Shown: positions 29,668 to 38,346, counted from the first letter of the stretch. The stretch is DNA of 64,000 nucleotides from CAWIJK01 sp963836375 (GCA_963836375.1 CAWIJK010000001.1:682001-746000); one strand, 5' to 3'. Made by a program: numbers and translations. Notes: generated by a model from the letters alone, not told the origin.

Positions 29668-31375
29668 CGCTCGCCCCCGGTCGGCCCCGAGCGCGGTCCG
29701 GCGTGCACCAGCCGGCAGCGCCAGCGCTCGTCGGTGTCGGGGAAGTCCGAGCGCGCGTGGGCGCCCCGGCTCTCCTGGCGGGCCCGGGCCGAGGCGAGGA
29801 GGGCCCGGGACAGCGCCACCAGGTTGGCCAGCTCGCCGGTCTCGGCCCCGGCCGGGGCGGCCGCCGCCACCTCGGCCACCTCGGACACCACGGCCGACGC
29901 CGCGTCGATCGACGACGCGCTGCGGACCACACCGGCGCCAGCGGTCATCGACCGCTGCAGCCGGTCGCGCGCCTTGGGCAGGTCGGGTTGGGGTCCGCTC
30001 ACCGCCGCCGCACCGTCGGTCCCCGGTGCCCGCCCGCCGCCATGGCCGGCCGATCCGTCGGCGACCGGGCACCCGCCGATCACCTCGGGGTCGGAGGGGC
30101 GTGGGTCAGAAGGGCGCGGACCGAGGACGGCCCGCATGGCCCCGGTCGGCCCGGGGCCCGAGGCCCCCGCGGCGATCTGCTCGGCCAGCCGGGCCCCGAA
30201 GACCATCCCCTCGAGCAACGAGTTGGAGGCCAGGCGGTTGGCGCCGTGCACGCCGGTGCAGGCCGCCTCGCCGGCCGCCCAGAGGCCGGGGAGCGCGGTG
30301 GCACCCCACAGATCGGTCACCACCCCGCCCGAGAGGTGGTGGGCGGCCGGGGCGATGGGCAGCCAGTCGCGGGCCGGGTCCAGCCCGATGGCCGCCAGCG
30401 AGCGGGCGATCGTCGGGAACCGCTGCTCGAAGCGCTCGAGGCCGGTGGCGTCGAGCCACAGGTGGTCGACGCCCTCGTCGGCCATGCGGGCGGCCATGGC
30501 CCGGCTGACCACGTCGCGCGGGCGAGCTCGTCGACGAAGCGCTCCCCGGCGGCGTCGCGCAACAGGGCCCCGTGGCCCCGCAACGCCTCGGACAGCAACG
30601 GCCGGGGCATGGCCGGGTGGTGCAGGGCCGTCGGGTGGAACTGGACGAACTCGACGTCGGCCACCGCCACGCCGGCCCGCAGGGCCATCGCCACCCCGTC
30701 GCCGGTGGCCTCCTTGGGGTTGGTGGTCACCGCGTAGAGCTGGCCGGCACCTCCGGTGGCCAGGACCACGTGCTCGGCCTCCACGTCGACCGCCGGGCCG
30801 CCGGGCGGCAGGGCCCGCACCCCCCGGCAGCGCCCGTCCCGCGTGAGCAGGTCGAGGGCGAACCACCGCTCCAAGACGGCGTCGGCCGTCCGACCGGTGG
30901 CCTCCACCAGGGCCCGTTCCACCTCGGCCCCGGTGGCCGCCCCGCCGGCGTGGACCACCCGAGGCACCGAGTGGCCGCCCTCTCGGGCCAGGGCCAGGTG
31001 GCCCGTGGACTCCCGGTCGAACTGGGCCCCGAGGGCGATCAGCTCGTGGACCCGGCCCGGCCCCTCGTCGACCAGGACCCGCACCGCGTCCTCGTCGCAC
31101 AGTCCGGCCCCGGCGGCCAGGGTGTCGGCCAGGTGGAGGTCGGTCGAGTCCTCGTCGCCGCCGAGGACGGCGGCGACGCCCCCCTGGGCCCAGCGGGTGG
31201 CCGACTGGGACAGCTCCCCTTTGGTCAGCACGCCGATCCGCAGGGCCGGACCGCTCCCCCGCTCGGCCAGCCGGACGGCGGCCGACAGGCCGGCCACCCC
31301 GCTACCCAGCACGAGCACGTCGAACGGTCCGGTCGCCCCGGCCCGTCGGGGGGCGGGCCGGTCGGGCGGGCTCAC
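29664..31375 (-). CDS. nadB: L-aspartate oxidase, interrupted by a frameshift
   Basis: FAD enzyme oxidising L-aspartate to iminoaspartate for quinolinate synthesis. The N-terminal frame shows the FAD loop VLGSGVAGLSAAVRLAE, SATRWAQGGVAA and ATGGAGQLYAVTTNP. After GERFVDELA the frame is lost and resumes as RDVVSRAMAARMAD, then ACTGVHGANRLASNSLLEG to the stop at 29664. Restoring one base at 30520-30523 (GGG to GGGG on the plus strand) yields ~570 residues, slightly above normal because of a Pro/Gly-rich insert before the C-terminal helical domain. The start overlaps panD by 4 nt. No nadA (quinolinate synthase) is in the window. Confidence 0.88.
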
Positions 31376-31764
31376 GCCGGGCCGGTCGCCGCCAGCTCGG
31401 CGTCCAGGCGGGCCGACGCCTCGTCGATCACCCTGTTGGCCCGGTCGACGTGGACGACACGGGGCACGTAGTGCTCCAACTCGTCGCGCGAGTAGTCGGC
31501 GTAGGTGATCAGGATCACCTTGTCGCCGGGCGCCACCAGCCGGGCGGCGGCGCCGTTGAGGCAGATCTCGCCGGCCCCGCCCTCGATGGCGTAGGTCTCG
31601 AAGCGGGCCCCGTTGTCGATGTCGAGCACCGCCACCTGCTCGTAGGGGTAGATGTCGGCCAGAGCCATGAGCTCGGTGTCGATGCTCACCGACCCCACGT
31701 AGTTGAGGTTGGCCGCCGTCACCGTCGCCCGGTGGATCTTGGACTTCATCATCCGTCGCCTCAT
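31372..31764 (-). CDS. panD: aspartate 1-decarboxylase (pyruvoyl-dependent)
   Basis: Makes beta-alanine for pantothenate. 130 residues. Self-cleavage is expected between G24 and S25 in NYVGSVSID, creating the pyruvoyl group; the lysine of KSKIHRATVT and INGA-like LNGAAARLV are conserved. The ATG at 31764 places the cleavage site at the same residue number as in E. coli. It lies 170 nt downstream of panC across a repeat-filled spacer and overlaps nadB by 4 nt. Confidence 0.95.
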   Translation of the reverse strand: MRRRMMKSKIHRATVTAANLNYVGSVSIDTELMALADIYPYEQVAVLDIDNGARFETYAIEGGAGEICLNGAAARLVAPGDKVILITYADYSRDELEHYVPRVVHVDRANRVIDEASARLDAELAATGPA

Positions 31765-31844
31765 GGCGCCCCGAATCCTCTCTGGCGAGCGCTCCTGGCC
31801 CGCTCGGCTGTGCCCGCCGCGCTTAGCGTCGAGCCTCTCCTGAT

Positions 31845-31936
31845 CAGTGCCGTGCCCACCGGTCCCGTGCCCATCGGTGCCGTGCCCACCGGTCCCGTGC
31901 CCACTGGTGCCATGCCCACTGGTGCCGTGCCCATCA
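31845..31936. repeat. 15-bp tandem repeat in the panC-panD spacer
   Basis: About six copies of a 15-bp unit of the form CGGTCCCGTGCCCAC or TGGTGCCGTGCCCAT. The last copy contains the panC stop codon. Read on either strand the repeat is an open frame of five-residue periodicity, but no gene is supported. Confidence 0.85.
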
Positions 31937-32854
31937 GTGCCGGCCCGCCGTCACCCGGGCCCGCGCCGCCGTCGGGGCCGGGCGGGTCGGGGCGGCCGGC
32001 ACCGCCTCGCAGTTGTCGATGAGACGCACCGGGCCGACGCGCGCCGCGATCAGCAGGCGCACCGGGAACGACCCGTCGAGGAGGGCCGGCACTTCGAGGG
32101 TGCGGGCGTCGACCGCCACTGCGTAGTCGAGGGCGACGGCGGGCTCGGTGCCCACGACGGCGGCCATGGCCGCCCCCACCGTGTCGGGGTCCCGCTCGCC
32201 CGACCCGACGGCCGAGCGCCCCGTCGCCAGGGCCCGGGAGAGGACCACGGCCGACGCCCGCTCGGCCGCCGAGAGCCGGACGTTCCGGCTCGAGAGCGCC
32301 AGGCCGTCGGCTTCCCGGACGGTCGGGCACCCAACGACGTCGACAGGGAGCGAGAGGTCGGACACCAGGGTGCGGACCACCGCCAGCTGCTGGAAGTCCT
32401 TCTCACCGAAGTAGGCCCGGCAGCGCCCGGCGACGGCGAAGAGCTTGGCCACCACCGTCGCCACGCCGTCGAAGTGGCCCGGCCGGGCGGCACCCTCGAA
32501 GCGCTCGCTCACCGAGCCGACCGACACGGTGGTCGACAGCGGCTCGGGCCACGCCGGGTACATCTCGGTCACCGACGGGGCCAGGACCGCGGTCACCTTG
32601 GCCTCGGCGCAGCGGGCCAGGTCGGCCTCCAAGGTCCGCGGGTACTGGTCGATGTCGCTCGGGTCCCCGAACTGCAGCGGGTTGACGAAGATGGTCACCG
32701 CCACGACGTCGCACTCGGCGGCCGCCCGCGCCACGAGCGAGAGGTGCCCGGCGTGCAGCGCCCCCATGGTGGGCACCAACCCGACGGTGCGCCCGGCGGC
32801 CCGGGCCCCCTCGAGTTGGTCGGCGAAGCCGGCGGTCGTGTGGTGGACCTGCAC
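31934..32854 (-). CDS. panC: pantoate--beta-alanine ligase
   Basis: ATP-dependent ligase forming pantothenate. 306 residues. Class I nucleotidyl-transferase signatures are LVPTMGALHAGHLSLV, VTIFVNPLQFGDPSDIDQYPR, RPGHFDGVATVVAKLF, AYFGEKDFQQLAVV and LALSSRNVRLS. The C-terminus ends in a short basic tail (ARARVTAGRH) whose last codons run into the 15-bp repeat array. It follows the DUF2520 gene by 4 nt. Confidence 0.95.
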   Translation of the reverse strand: MQVHHTTAGFADQLEGARAAGRTVGLVPTMGALHAGHLSLVARAAAECDVVAVTIFVNPLQFGDPSDIDQYPRTLEADLARCAEAKVTAVLAPSVTEMYPAWPEPLSTTVSVGSVSERFEGAARPGHFDGVATVVAKLFAVAGRCRAYFGEKDFQQLAVVRTLVSDLSLPVDVVGCPTVREADGLALSSRNVRLSAAERASAVVLSRALATGRSAVGSGERDPDTVGAAMAAVVGTEPAVALDYAVAVDARTLEVPALLDGSFPVRLLIAARVGPVRLIDNCEAVPAAPTRPAPTAARARVTAGRH

Positions 32855-32858
32855 GGTG

Positions 32859-33752
32859 CTAGCCCACCGCGGCGGCGACGGCCGGCGCCGTCTCGGTCGC
32901 GTCCGCCGCCCCGTCGGCCGGCGCCGGGTCGCCCGGCTCGGGCACCCAGCCTTCGGACAGGACGACCTCGGGCACCACCCGGGCCGAGCGCACCTCGGCC
33001 ACCCCGGCCGTGGACCGCGACAGCGGGCGCTCGGCCGAGGGGTGGTCTCCGGCCAGTTGGAGGGCCAGGCCGACGCCCGCGTTGTAGGCCGGGCGCTCGG
33101 CGGGGGCCAGGGCGTCTCGGTGACGGGCCAAGGTGGCGTAGTCGCCCCGCACGGCCGGTCCGGTGAGGGCCCGGCGCGGTCCCAGCCGGGCCACGTCGTC
33201 GACGGCGGCCCGGGTCAGGCCCAAGAAGGCGTCGAGGTCGAGACCGACGGAGGCCGCCACCCGCTCGACCTGGCCGAGCAGGGCCACCACGTGGTTGGCG
33301 GCGATGCAGGCCGCCGCGTGGTAGGCGGCCCGGTCCTCGTCGGCCACGATCACCGCCCGGCCGCCCAGTTCGGCGGCGATGGCGGTGGCCACCGGGTCAC
33401 CGGCCACGGCGAAGGTGACCCCTGCGCTCAGGCGCCGGGCGCCGTCGGCCGGGTCGGGCAGCGGGACCAGCGGATGCAGGGCCGCCCGTCGGTGGTGGGG
33501 GGCCAGCGCCTCGAGGCCGAGGGAGCCCGACAGGTGGAGCACCACCGTCGAGGGGTCCGGGTCGACGGCGGCGGCCACCTCGGCCACCGCGTCGTCGGGG
33601 GTGGCGATGACCAGCACGTCGACGCCGTGGGCGGCGGCTCGGGGGTCGTCGGCCCGGCCGAGCATCCCGACCACGTCCCACCCGACGGCGGCCAGGGCCG
33701 ACGCCAGGGACGAGCCGGCCCGCCCGGGGCCGATGAAACGGATGGTGTGCAC
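32859..33752 (-). CDS. Rossmann-like and DUF2520 domain protein
   Basis: A 297-residue protein with an N-terminal NAD(P)-binding Rossmann fold (IRFIGPGRAGSSLASALAAVG; VLVIATPDDAVAEVA; LHLSGSLGLEALA) and a C-terminal helical DUF2520 domain (AACIAANHVVALLGQVERVA). Architecture resembles ketopantoate reductase and pyrroline-5-carboxylate reductase. Its position directly upstream of panC makes a role as the missing ketopantoate reductase (PanE activity) plausible, but this is inference; no panE or panB is in the window. Confidence 0.85.
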   Translation of the reverse strand: MHTIRFIGPGRAGSSLASALAAVGWDVVGMLGRADDPRAAAHGVDVLVIATPDDAVAEVAAAVDPDPSTVVLHLSGSLGLEALAPHHRRAALHPLVPLPDPADGARRLSAGVTFAVAGDPVATAIAAELGGRAVIVADEDRAAYHAAACIAANHVVALLGQVERVAASVGLDLDAFLGLTRAAVDDVARLGPRRALTGPAVRGDYATLARHRDALAPAERPAYNAGVGLALQLAGDHPSAERPLSRSTAGVAEVRSARVVPEVVLSEGWVPEPGDPAPADGAADATETAPAVAAAVG

Positions 33753-33824
33753 CGCATCCTCCTTCGGCGTTCCAGCCCCGGGGCCCGGGTGCCGTTCGCC
33801 TTCAGTGGCCGCAATTGCAGACGG

Positions 33825-34292
33825 TCAGAGCATACCCAGCTCGGACACCTCACCACCAGCAGCGGCCAGGGCGGCCGCCGGCACCAGGTCGGGGGCCAGG
33901 TCGGCCAGGGGGGCGAGGACGAACCGCCGCTGCCACAACCGCGGGTGCGGGACCACCAGGTCCGGCTCGTCGACGCTCACCCCCTCCACCCACAGCACGT
34001 CGGCGTCGAGGGTCCTCGGGCCGTTGACCACCGTGCGGACCCGGCCGGCCGCCGCCTCGAGGGCCCGGCACCGGGCCAACAGCGCCCGGGGGTCGTCGGT
34101 GGTCGACAGCTCGACCACCACGTTGAGGTAGCGACCCTGGCCGGCCGGTCCGCCGACGGGCTCGGTCTCGTAGAGGGGGGAGACGGCGACCACGTCGCCG
34201 CCGGCCGACAGCGCGGCCACCGCCTGGCGCAGGTAGCGGCGCCGGTCGCCCAGGTTCGACCCGAGGCCGAGGAAGGCCCGGGCTCCGCTCAC
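33825..34292 (-). CDS. folK: 6-hydroxymethyl-7,8-dihydropterin pyrophosphokinase
   Basis: Transfers pyrophosphate from ATP to hydroxymethyldihydropterin. 155 residues, with FLGLGSNLGDRRRYL at the start, SPLYETEPVGGPAGQGRYLN and the signature RTLDADVLWVEG followed by PHPRLWQRRFVLAPL. The GTG at 34292 overlaps the folB stop by 4 nt. Last enzyme of the fol block. Confidence 0.95.
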   Translation of the reverse strand: MSGARAFLGLGSNLGDRRRYLRQAVAALSAGGDVVAVSPLYETEPVGGPAGQGRYLNVVVELSTTDDPRALLARCRALEAAAGRVRTVVNGPRTLDADVLWVEGVSVDEPDLVVPHPRLWQRRFVLAPLADLAPDLVPAAALAAAGGEVSELGML

Positions 34293-34741
34293 CGCGGGGC
34301 GGCGCCGGTCGGCCCGTCGGGGCCCTCGGGCCGGCGCCGCACGGTCCGCACCCCGACCGAGTCGACGTCGAGGGCCAGGGGCGGGCGCAGCTTGCGGACC
34401 GTCACCCCGACGGCCGCCACCCGCTGGTCGGCCCCGAGCACCTCGTCGGCCAGGGCCCCGGCCAGGGCCTCGAGCAGGGCGTAGGACCTCGAGACCACGA
34501 GGGCGGCGGCCGCCTCGGCCACCGCGGCGTAGTCGACCGTGTCGGCCAGGTCGTCCGAGCGCGCCGCCCCGGTGGTGTCGAGCCACAGGTCGAGGTCGAC
34601 CGAGAAGGGCTGGGGGCGCGAGCGCTCCTCGGCCAGGACCCCGTGGGTCCCGAGGACCCGCAGCCCCCGGATCTCGATGCGGTCCCGCCGGCGCCAGCCC
34701 CGGCCGGTGCCCTCGGGCCCCGGGTGCCCGACGGCGGTCAT
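34289..34741 (-). CDS. folB: dihydroneopterin aldolase
   Basis: Cleaves dihydroneopterin to hydroxymethyldihydropterin and glycolaldehyde. 150 residues. Family motifs are RIEIRGLRVLGTHGVLAEE with the catalytic-type Glu, DTVDYAAVAEAA, SYALLEALAGALADEVL and VTVRKLRPPLALDVDSVGV. The first ~25 residues and the Pro/Gly-rich tail are extensions beyond the ~120-residue norm. The ATG shares its A with the stop of the preceding phosphatase-like gene (TGATG). Confidence 0.95.
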   Translation of the reverse strand: MTAVGHPGPEGTGRGWRRRDRIEIRGLRVLGTHGVLAEERSRPQPFSVDLDLWLDTTGAARSDDLADTVDYAAVAEAAAALVVSRSYALLEALAGALADEVLGADQRVAAVGVTVRKLRPPLALDVDSVGVRTVRRRPEGPDGPTGAAPR

Positions 34742-35253
34742 CAGACCGGCTGGCGGGGGGGCATCCCGTCGACCAGGGCCACCAGCTCGCGCCCGGTCGA
34801 GCCCATCTGGTGCCCGACGACGTGTTCGATCAAGGCCACCGCCTGGGGACCGCTCGGCAGCCGGCCGGACCAGACCAGAAAGCCGGCCACCACGCCCATC
34901 ACCCGGTCGCCCAGCTCCTCTTGGTGGACCAGGATCCGCAGGCCCTCGCCGAGGGAGCGCTCGATGTCGGCGTAGCAGTCGGCCAGGGTGGCCCGGGGGT
35001 CGGTGGAGGGGGCCAGGGGGTAGTGGGCGTAGGCGAGGCCCTCGTCGTCGTAGGCGTGGAGGTTGTGGGGGGACGGCAGGAGCGAGACGATGCGGGTGAA
35101 GCCCTGCACCCGGAGCCAGATGAGCTCCTCTTGGCGGCGGACCCGGCGGTGGTTGGGGGCGAAGCCCCCGGGGCGTTCGCTCACCGCCAGGCGGTCGCGG
35201 ATGACCCAGGTGAAGTTGCGCGGCGGGATGCCCGCCGCCCACTTGCCCTTCAC
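34741..35253 (-). CDS. dual-specificity-phosphatase-like protein, catalytic Cys replaced
   Basis: A 170-residue protein with the layout of small dual-specificity/tyrosine phosphatases: NFTWVIRDRLAVSERPG, RRQEELIWLRVQGFTRIVSLL and GLAYAHYPLAPSTDP. At the active-site loop the expected HCxxGxxR(S/T)G reads H110-Q-E-E-L-G-D-R117-V-M-G. The Cys nucleophile is Gln111, while the spacing and the phosphate-binding Arg117 remain. It is therefore predicted to be inactive as a Cys phosphatase and may bind phosphorylated ligands. GTG start overlaps the folP stop by 4 nt and its stop overlaps folB by 1 nt, so it is locked into the folate operon. Its role is unknown. Confidence 0.75.
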   Translation of the reverse strand: MKGKWAAGIPPRNFTWVIRDRLAVSERPGGFAPNHRRVRRQEELIWLRVQGFTRIVSLLPSPHNLHAYDDEGLAYAHYPLAPSTDPRATLADCYADIERSLGEGLRILVHQEELGDRVMGVVAGFLVWSGRLPSGPQAVALIEHVVGHQMGSTGRELVALVDGMPPRQPV

Positions 35254-36086
35254 GCCGCCACCGCCAGCGGCCCGGGCCCGACCAGGCGGGCCGCCAGCAC
35301 GGTCGGCGCCACGTCGTGGACCCTGACCATGGTCGCCCCGTGCACCATGGCGTGCACGGCGGTGGCCAGCGAGGCCTCGGATCGCCCCTCGACGGGTGCG
35401 GGCTCGGTCCCCGGCGGGACCCCGAGGGCGCCCAGGAAGCGCTTGCGGCTTGTGCCGACCAGCACGCCGAACCCCTCGGCCCGGGCCGCCGCGGCCAGTT
35501 CGCCCAGCCGGGCCAACAAGGTCAGGTTGTGCGCCGTGGTCTTGCCGAACCCGATGCCCGGGTCGACCCAGATCTCCCTGACCCCGGCGGCGGCGGCCCG
35601 GCGGGCCCCCTCGAGCACCGCCCGATGGACCTCGGCCGCCACGTCGCCGTAACGGGGGTCGCGCTGCATGTCGCCCGGGGTGCCCTGCATGTGCATCGAG
35701 ACCCAGCCCACGCCGAGCTCGGCGGCGAGGGGCCACAGCCGGCCCGAGATGTCGTTGAGCACCGACGCCCCGGCGGCCACCGCCGCTTTGGCCACCGCCG
35801 GCTTGACCGTGTCGACCGACACCGCCGTCTCTTTCGCCAGTGCCTCGATCACCGGCAGCACCCGGCGCAGCTCCTCGGCTTCGGAGACCGGTCGGGCCCC
35901 GGGCCGGGAGGACTCCCCACCCACGTCGACCAGGTCGGCCCCTTCGGCGGCCAGGCGCCGCCCGTGGGCCAGGGCCTCGGCGGCCCCCAGGTAGCGCCCG
36001 CCGTCGGAGAACGAGTCGGGCGTCACGTTGAGCACGCCCATCACCCGCGTTCGCTGCACCTGGGGTCGACCCCCTCCGCCCTGCAC
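35250..36086 (-). CDS. folP: dihydropteroate synthase
   Basis: Condenses p-aminobenzoate with hydroxymethyldihydropterin pyrophosphate; the sulfonamide target. 278 residues, TIM barrel. Motifs: VMGVLNVTPDSFSDGGRYL, VDVGGESSRPGA, SVDTVKPAVAKAAVAAGAS, LNDISG, WVDPGIGFGKTTAHNLTLL, VGTSRKRFLG and VRVHDVAPT. GTG at 36086 is the likely start. It lies ~70 nt downstream of folE. Confidence 0.95.
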   Translation of the reverse strand: MQGGGGRPQVQRTRVMGVLNVTPDSFSDGGRYLGAAEALAHGRRLAAEGADLVDVGGESSRPGARPVSEAEELRRVLPVIEALAKETAVSVDTVKPAVAKAAVAAGASVLNDISGRLWPLAAELGVGWVSMHMQGTPGDMQRDPRYGDVAAEVHRAVLEGARRAAAAGVREIWVDPGIGFGKTTAHNLTLLARLGELAAAARAEGFGVLVGTSRKRFLGALGVPPGTEPAPVEGRSEASLATAVHAMVHGATMVRVHDVAPTVLAARLVGPGPLAVAA

Positions 36087-36154
36087 GCCGCCAGCGTACG
36101 CGACCCGCACCGACCCCGCGACGGGACGTTTCACCAGCTCGGCGCCCTGACCGG

Positions 36155-36724
36155 TCAGCGGCCGTGGATGAACTGCATGGCCTCGGCCCGGGTCGCCACG
36201 TCGGAACGGAAGAGGCCCCGCACCGATGAGGTCACCGTGATCGTCCCGGGCTTCTTGACCCCGCGCATCGACATGCACAGGTGCTCGGCCTCGAGGACGA
36301 CCAGCACCCCTCGGGGCCCGAGGACCGACTCGATGGCGTCGGCGATCTGGGTCGTCATGCGCTCTTGGACCTGGAGCCGCCGGGCGAAGCCGTCGACCAG
36401 CCGGGCCAGCTTTGAGAGCCCGGTGATGCGACCGTCGGACCCGGGGATGTAGGCGACGTGAGCCTTGCCGATGAACGGGACCATGTGGTGCTCGCACAGC
36501 GAGGCGAACGGGATGTCACGGACCATCACCATCTCGTCGTGCTCGGCGGCGAAGGTGACGGTCAGGTGGCGCGACGGATCGTCGTGGAACCCGCTGAAGA
36601 GTTCCTCGTACATGGCGGCCACCCGCCGGGGGGTGTCGGCCAGACCGTCGCGACCGGGGTCTTCGCCGATGGCCTCGAGGATCTCAGTCATCGCCCGGGC
36701 CACCCGTTCGGTGTCGACCGCCAT
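36155..36724 (-). CDS. folE: GTP cyclohydrolase I
   Basis: Converts GTP to dihydroneopterin triphosphate, the first step of folate synthesis. 189 residues. The zinc site is visible as SLCEHHMVPFIG plus EAEHLCMSMRG; GLADTPRRVAAMYEELFSG, YIPGSDGRITGLSKLARLVD and QERMTTQIADAI are also typical. Its ATG lies 14 nt after the tilS-hpt stop. In most actinobacteria ftsH separates hpt from folE; it is missing here. Confidence 0.97.
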   Translation of the reverse strand: MAVDTERVARAMTEILEAIGEDPGRDGLADTPRRVAAMYEELFSGFHDDPSRHLTVTFAAEHDEMVMVRDIPFASLCEHHMVPFIGKAHVAYIPGSDGRITGLSKLARLVDGFARRLQVQERMTTQIADAIESVLGPRGVLVVLEAEHLCMSMRGVKKPGTITVTSSVRGLFRSDVATRAEAMQFIHGR

Positions 36725-36738
36725 CGCCGGGTCGGGTC

Positions 36739-38346
36739 TCAGCGCCCGTCGGGCGAATCGCCCACGTAGACGTGGACGCCGCGCAGGTTGCGGTAGCGCT
36801 CGGCCACGTCGAGCCCGTAGCCGACGACGAACGTGGACGGGATCCGAAAACCCACGTAGCGCAGGTCGAGCTCGACCCGCTGCTCGCCGTCTTTGACCAA
36901 CAGGGCGCACACCTCGACGCTGCGGGGCCGCCGGGCCTGGAGGTACTTGCGCAGGTAGTTGAGGGTGAGCCCGCTGTCGATGATGTCCTCGACCACCAGC
37001 ACGTGGCGGTCGGTCAGCTCGGCGTCGAGGTCTTTGACGATCCGGACCACGCCCGAGGTCCGCGTGGCGCTGCCGTAGGACGAGACGGCCATGAAGTCGA
37101 CGTCGACCGGCAGCTCGATGGCCCGGCACAGGTCGCTCATGAACATCATGGCGCCCTTCAGGACCCCGACCAGCAGGGGCGGGTCCCCGGCGTAGTCGGC
37201 GGTGACGGCCGCCCCGAGCTCGGCCACCCGGGCGGCCAGCGCGTCGGCCCCCACCACCTCGTCACCGACCGCCGACGCGGCCCAGGCGGGGACGACCCGG
37301 CCCGCCGCATCGGTCTGCACCGGCGTGACCTTACCGCCCGCCCGCTCGACGGCCGCCCGCTCGACGGCCGCCCGCTCGACGGCCCCCCGCTCGACAACCT
37401 CGTGCTCGACGGCCAGGCGGCCGCCCGACCGGCGGACCCGGACCCCGCCGGCCAGCTCGGTGGCCACCGCGTCGCCCCCGGCCACGGCCAGGACCCTGGT
37501 CACCTCGGCCAAAGAGGGCGGGTGGCGCCCGTCGCCACCGGCCCGGCCCCCGCTCACCGGCGTGGCCCCGGCCTGGCGCAGCCAGCGCCGGACGGCCCGT
37601 CGCCGCACGGCCAGGGGGACAGAGGACAAGGAGCGGGCGTCGGAGGGGTCGGCCACGATCGCCGCCGCCAGCGCGTCGAGCAGGTCGGCGTCGTCGCCGG
37701 CCACCGCCGCGTGGCGGGCCAAGAGGGGCACCGGGTCGCGCCCGGCCACCGCCGCCCACAGCGGCAGCAGCTCGTGGCGCACCCGGTTGCGCAGGTGGCG
37801 GGGGTCGTCGTTGGAGGGGTCGCGGACGGCGACGAGCCCGAGGGCGGCGCAGATCCCCTCGGTCTGTGTGCGCCGGACCCCGAGCATCGGGTGGGTCGGC
37901 CCGGGGCGCATGGCGGCCAGGCCGTCGAGACCCGAGCCGCGCACCAGGTTGCACACGACCGTCTCGGCCTGGTCGTCCATGGTGTGGCCGGTGGCCACGT
38001 CGGCCGGCAGGGCACCGTAGCGGGCGGCCCGGGCCCGGGCCTCGAGGTTGGGCCCGGGGGCGACGCTCACCCGCCGGCTGGAAAAGCGCGCCCCGAAGTC
38101 CCGGGCGGCCGAGCGCACCACGTCGGCTTCGGCGGCCGAGCCCTCCCGCAGCCCGTGGTCGACATGGACCGCCTCGACGGCACAGCCCGCCGCGGTGGCC
38201 AGCACCAGCAGGGCCAGGGAGTCCGGGCCGCCCGAGACCGCGCAGACGAGCCGGGAACCGGGGCCGGGGAACGTGCAGTGGGCCAGCGCCTCGGCCACCG
38301 GCGCCGGCCAGCCCGCCGGGGCCGGGGCCCGGGCGGCCACGGTCAC
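36739..38346 (-). CDS. TilS-HPRT fusion: tRNA(Ile)-lysidine synthase and hypoxanthine phosphoribosyltransferase
   Basis: One 535-residue frame without an internal stop. The N-terminal TilS part has the PP-loop VSGGPDSLALL (residues 37-47), VHVDHGLREGSA, GHTMDDQAETV and a C-terminal substrate-recognition region; it changes C34 of tRNA-Ile to lysidine. The C-terminal HPRT part (from about residue 345) has LLVGVLKGAMMFMSDL, VSSYGSATRTSG and the PRPP loop VLVVEDIIDSGLTLNYL; it salvages hypoxanthine/guanine. The linker (about residues 318-338) is a repetitive GAVERAAVERAAVERAG stretch. An internal GTG at 37320 could also start a free 193-residue HPRT. The GTG at 38346 overlaps the protease stop by 4 nt. 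Listeria has an analogous fusion. Confidence 0.85.
   Translation of the reverse strand: MTVAARAPAPAGWPAPVAEALAHCTFPGPGSRLVCAVSGGPDSLALLVLATAAGCAVEAVHVDHGLREGSAAEADVVRSAARDFGARFSSRRVSVAPGPNLEARARAARYGALPADVATGHTMDDQAETVVCNLVRGSGLDGLAAMRPGPTHPMLGVRRTQTEGICAALGLVAVRDPSNDDPRHLRNRVRHELLPLWAAVAGRDPVPLLARHAAVAGDDADLLDALAAAIVADPSDARSLSSVPLAVRRRAVRRWLRQAGATPVSGGRAGGDGRHPPSLAEVTRVLAVAGGDAVATELAGGVRVRRSGGRLAVEHEVVERGAVERAAVERAAVERAGGKVTPVQTDAAGRVVPAWAASAVGDEVVGADALAARVAELGAAVTADYAGDPPLLVGVLKGAMMFMSDLCRAIELPVDVDFMAVSSYGSATRTSGVVRIVKDLDAELTDRHVLVVEDIIDSGLTLNYLRKYLQARRPRSVEVCALLVKDGEQRVELDLRYVGFRIPSTFVVGYGLDVAERYRNLRGVHVYVGDSPDGR

Noticed and set aside
29294..30846. Long plus-strand frames over nadC and nadB
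   Set aside because: Antisense to the recognised NAD biosynthesis genes; Arg/Pro-rich without motifs.
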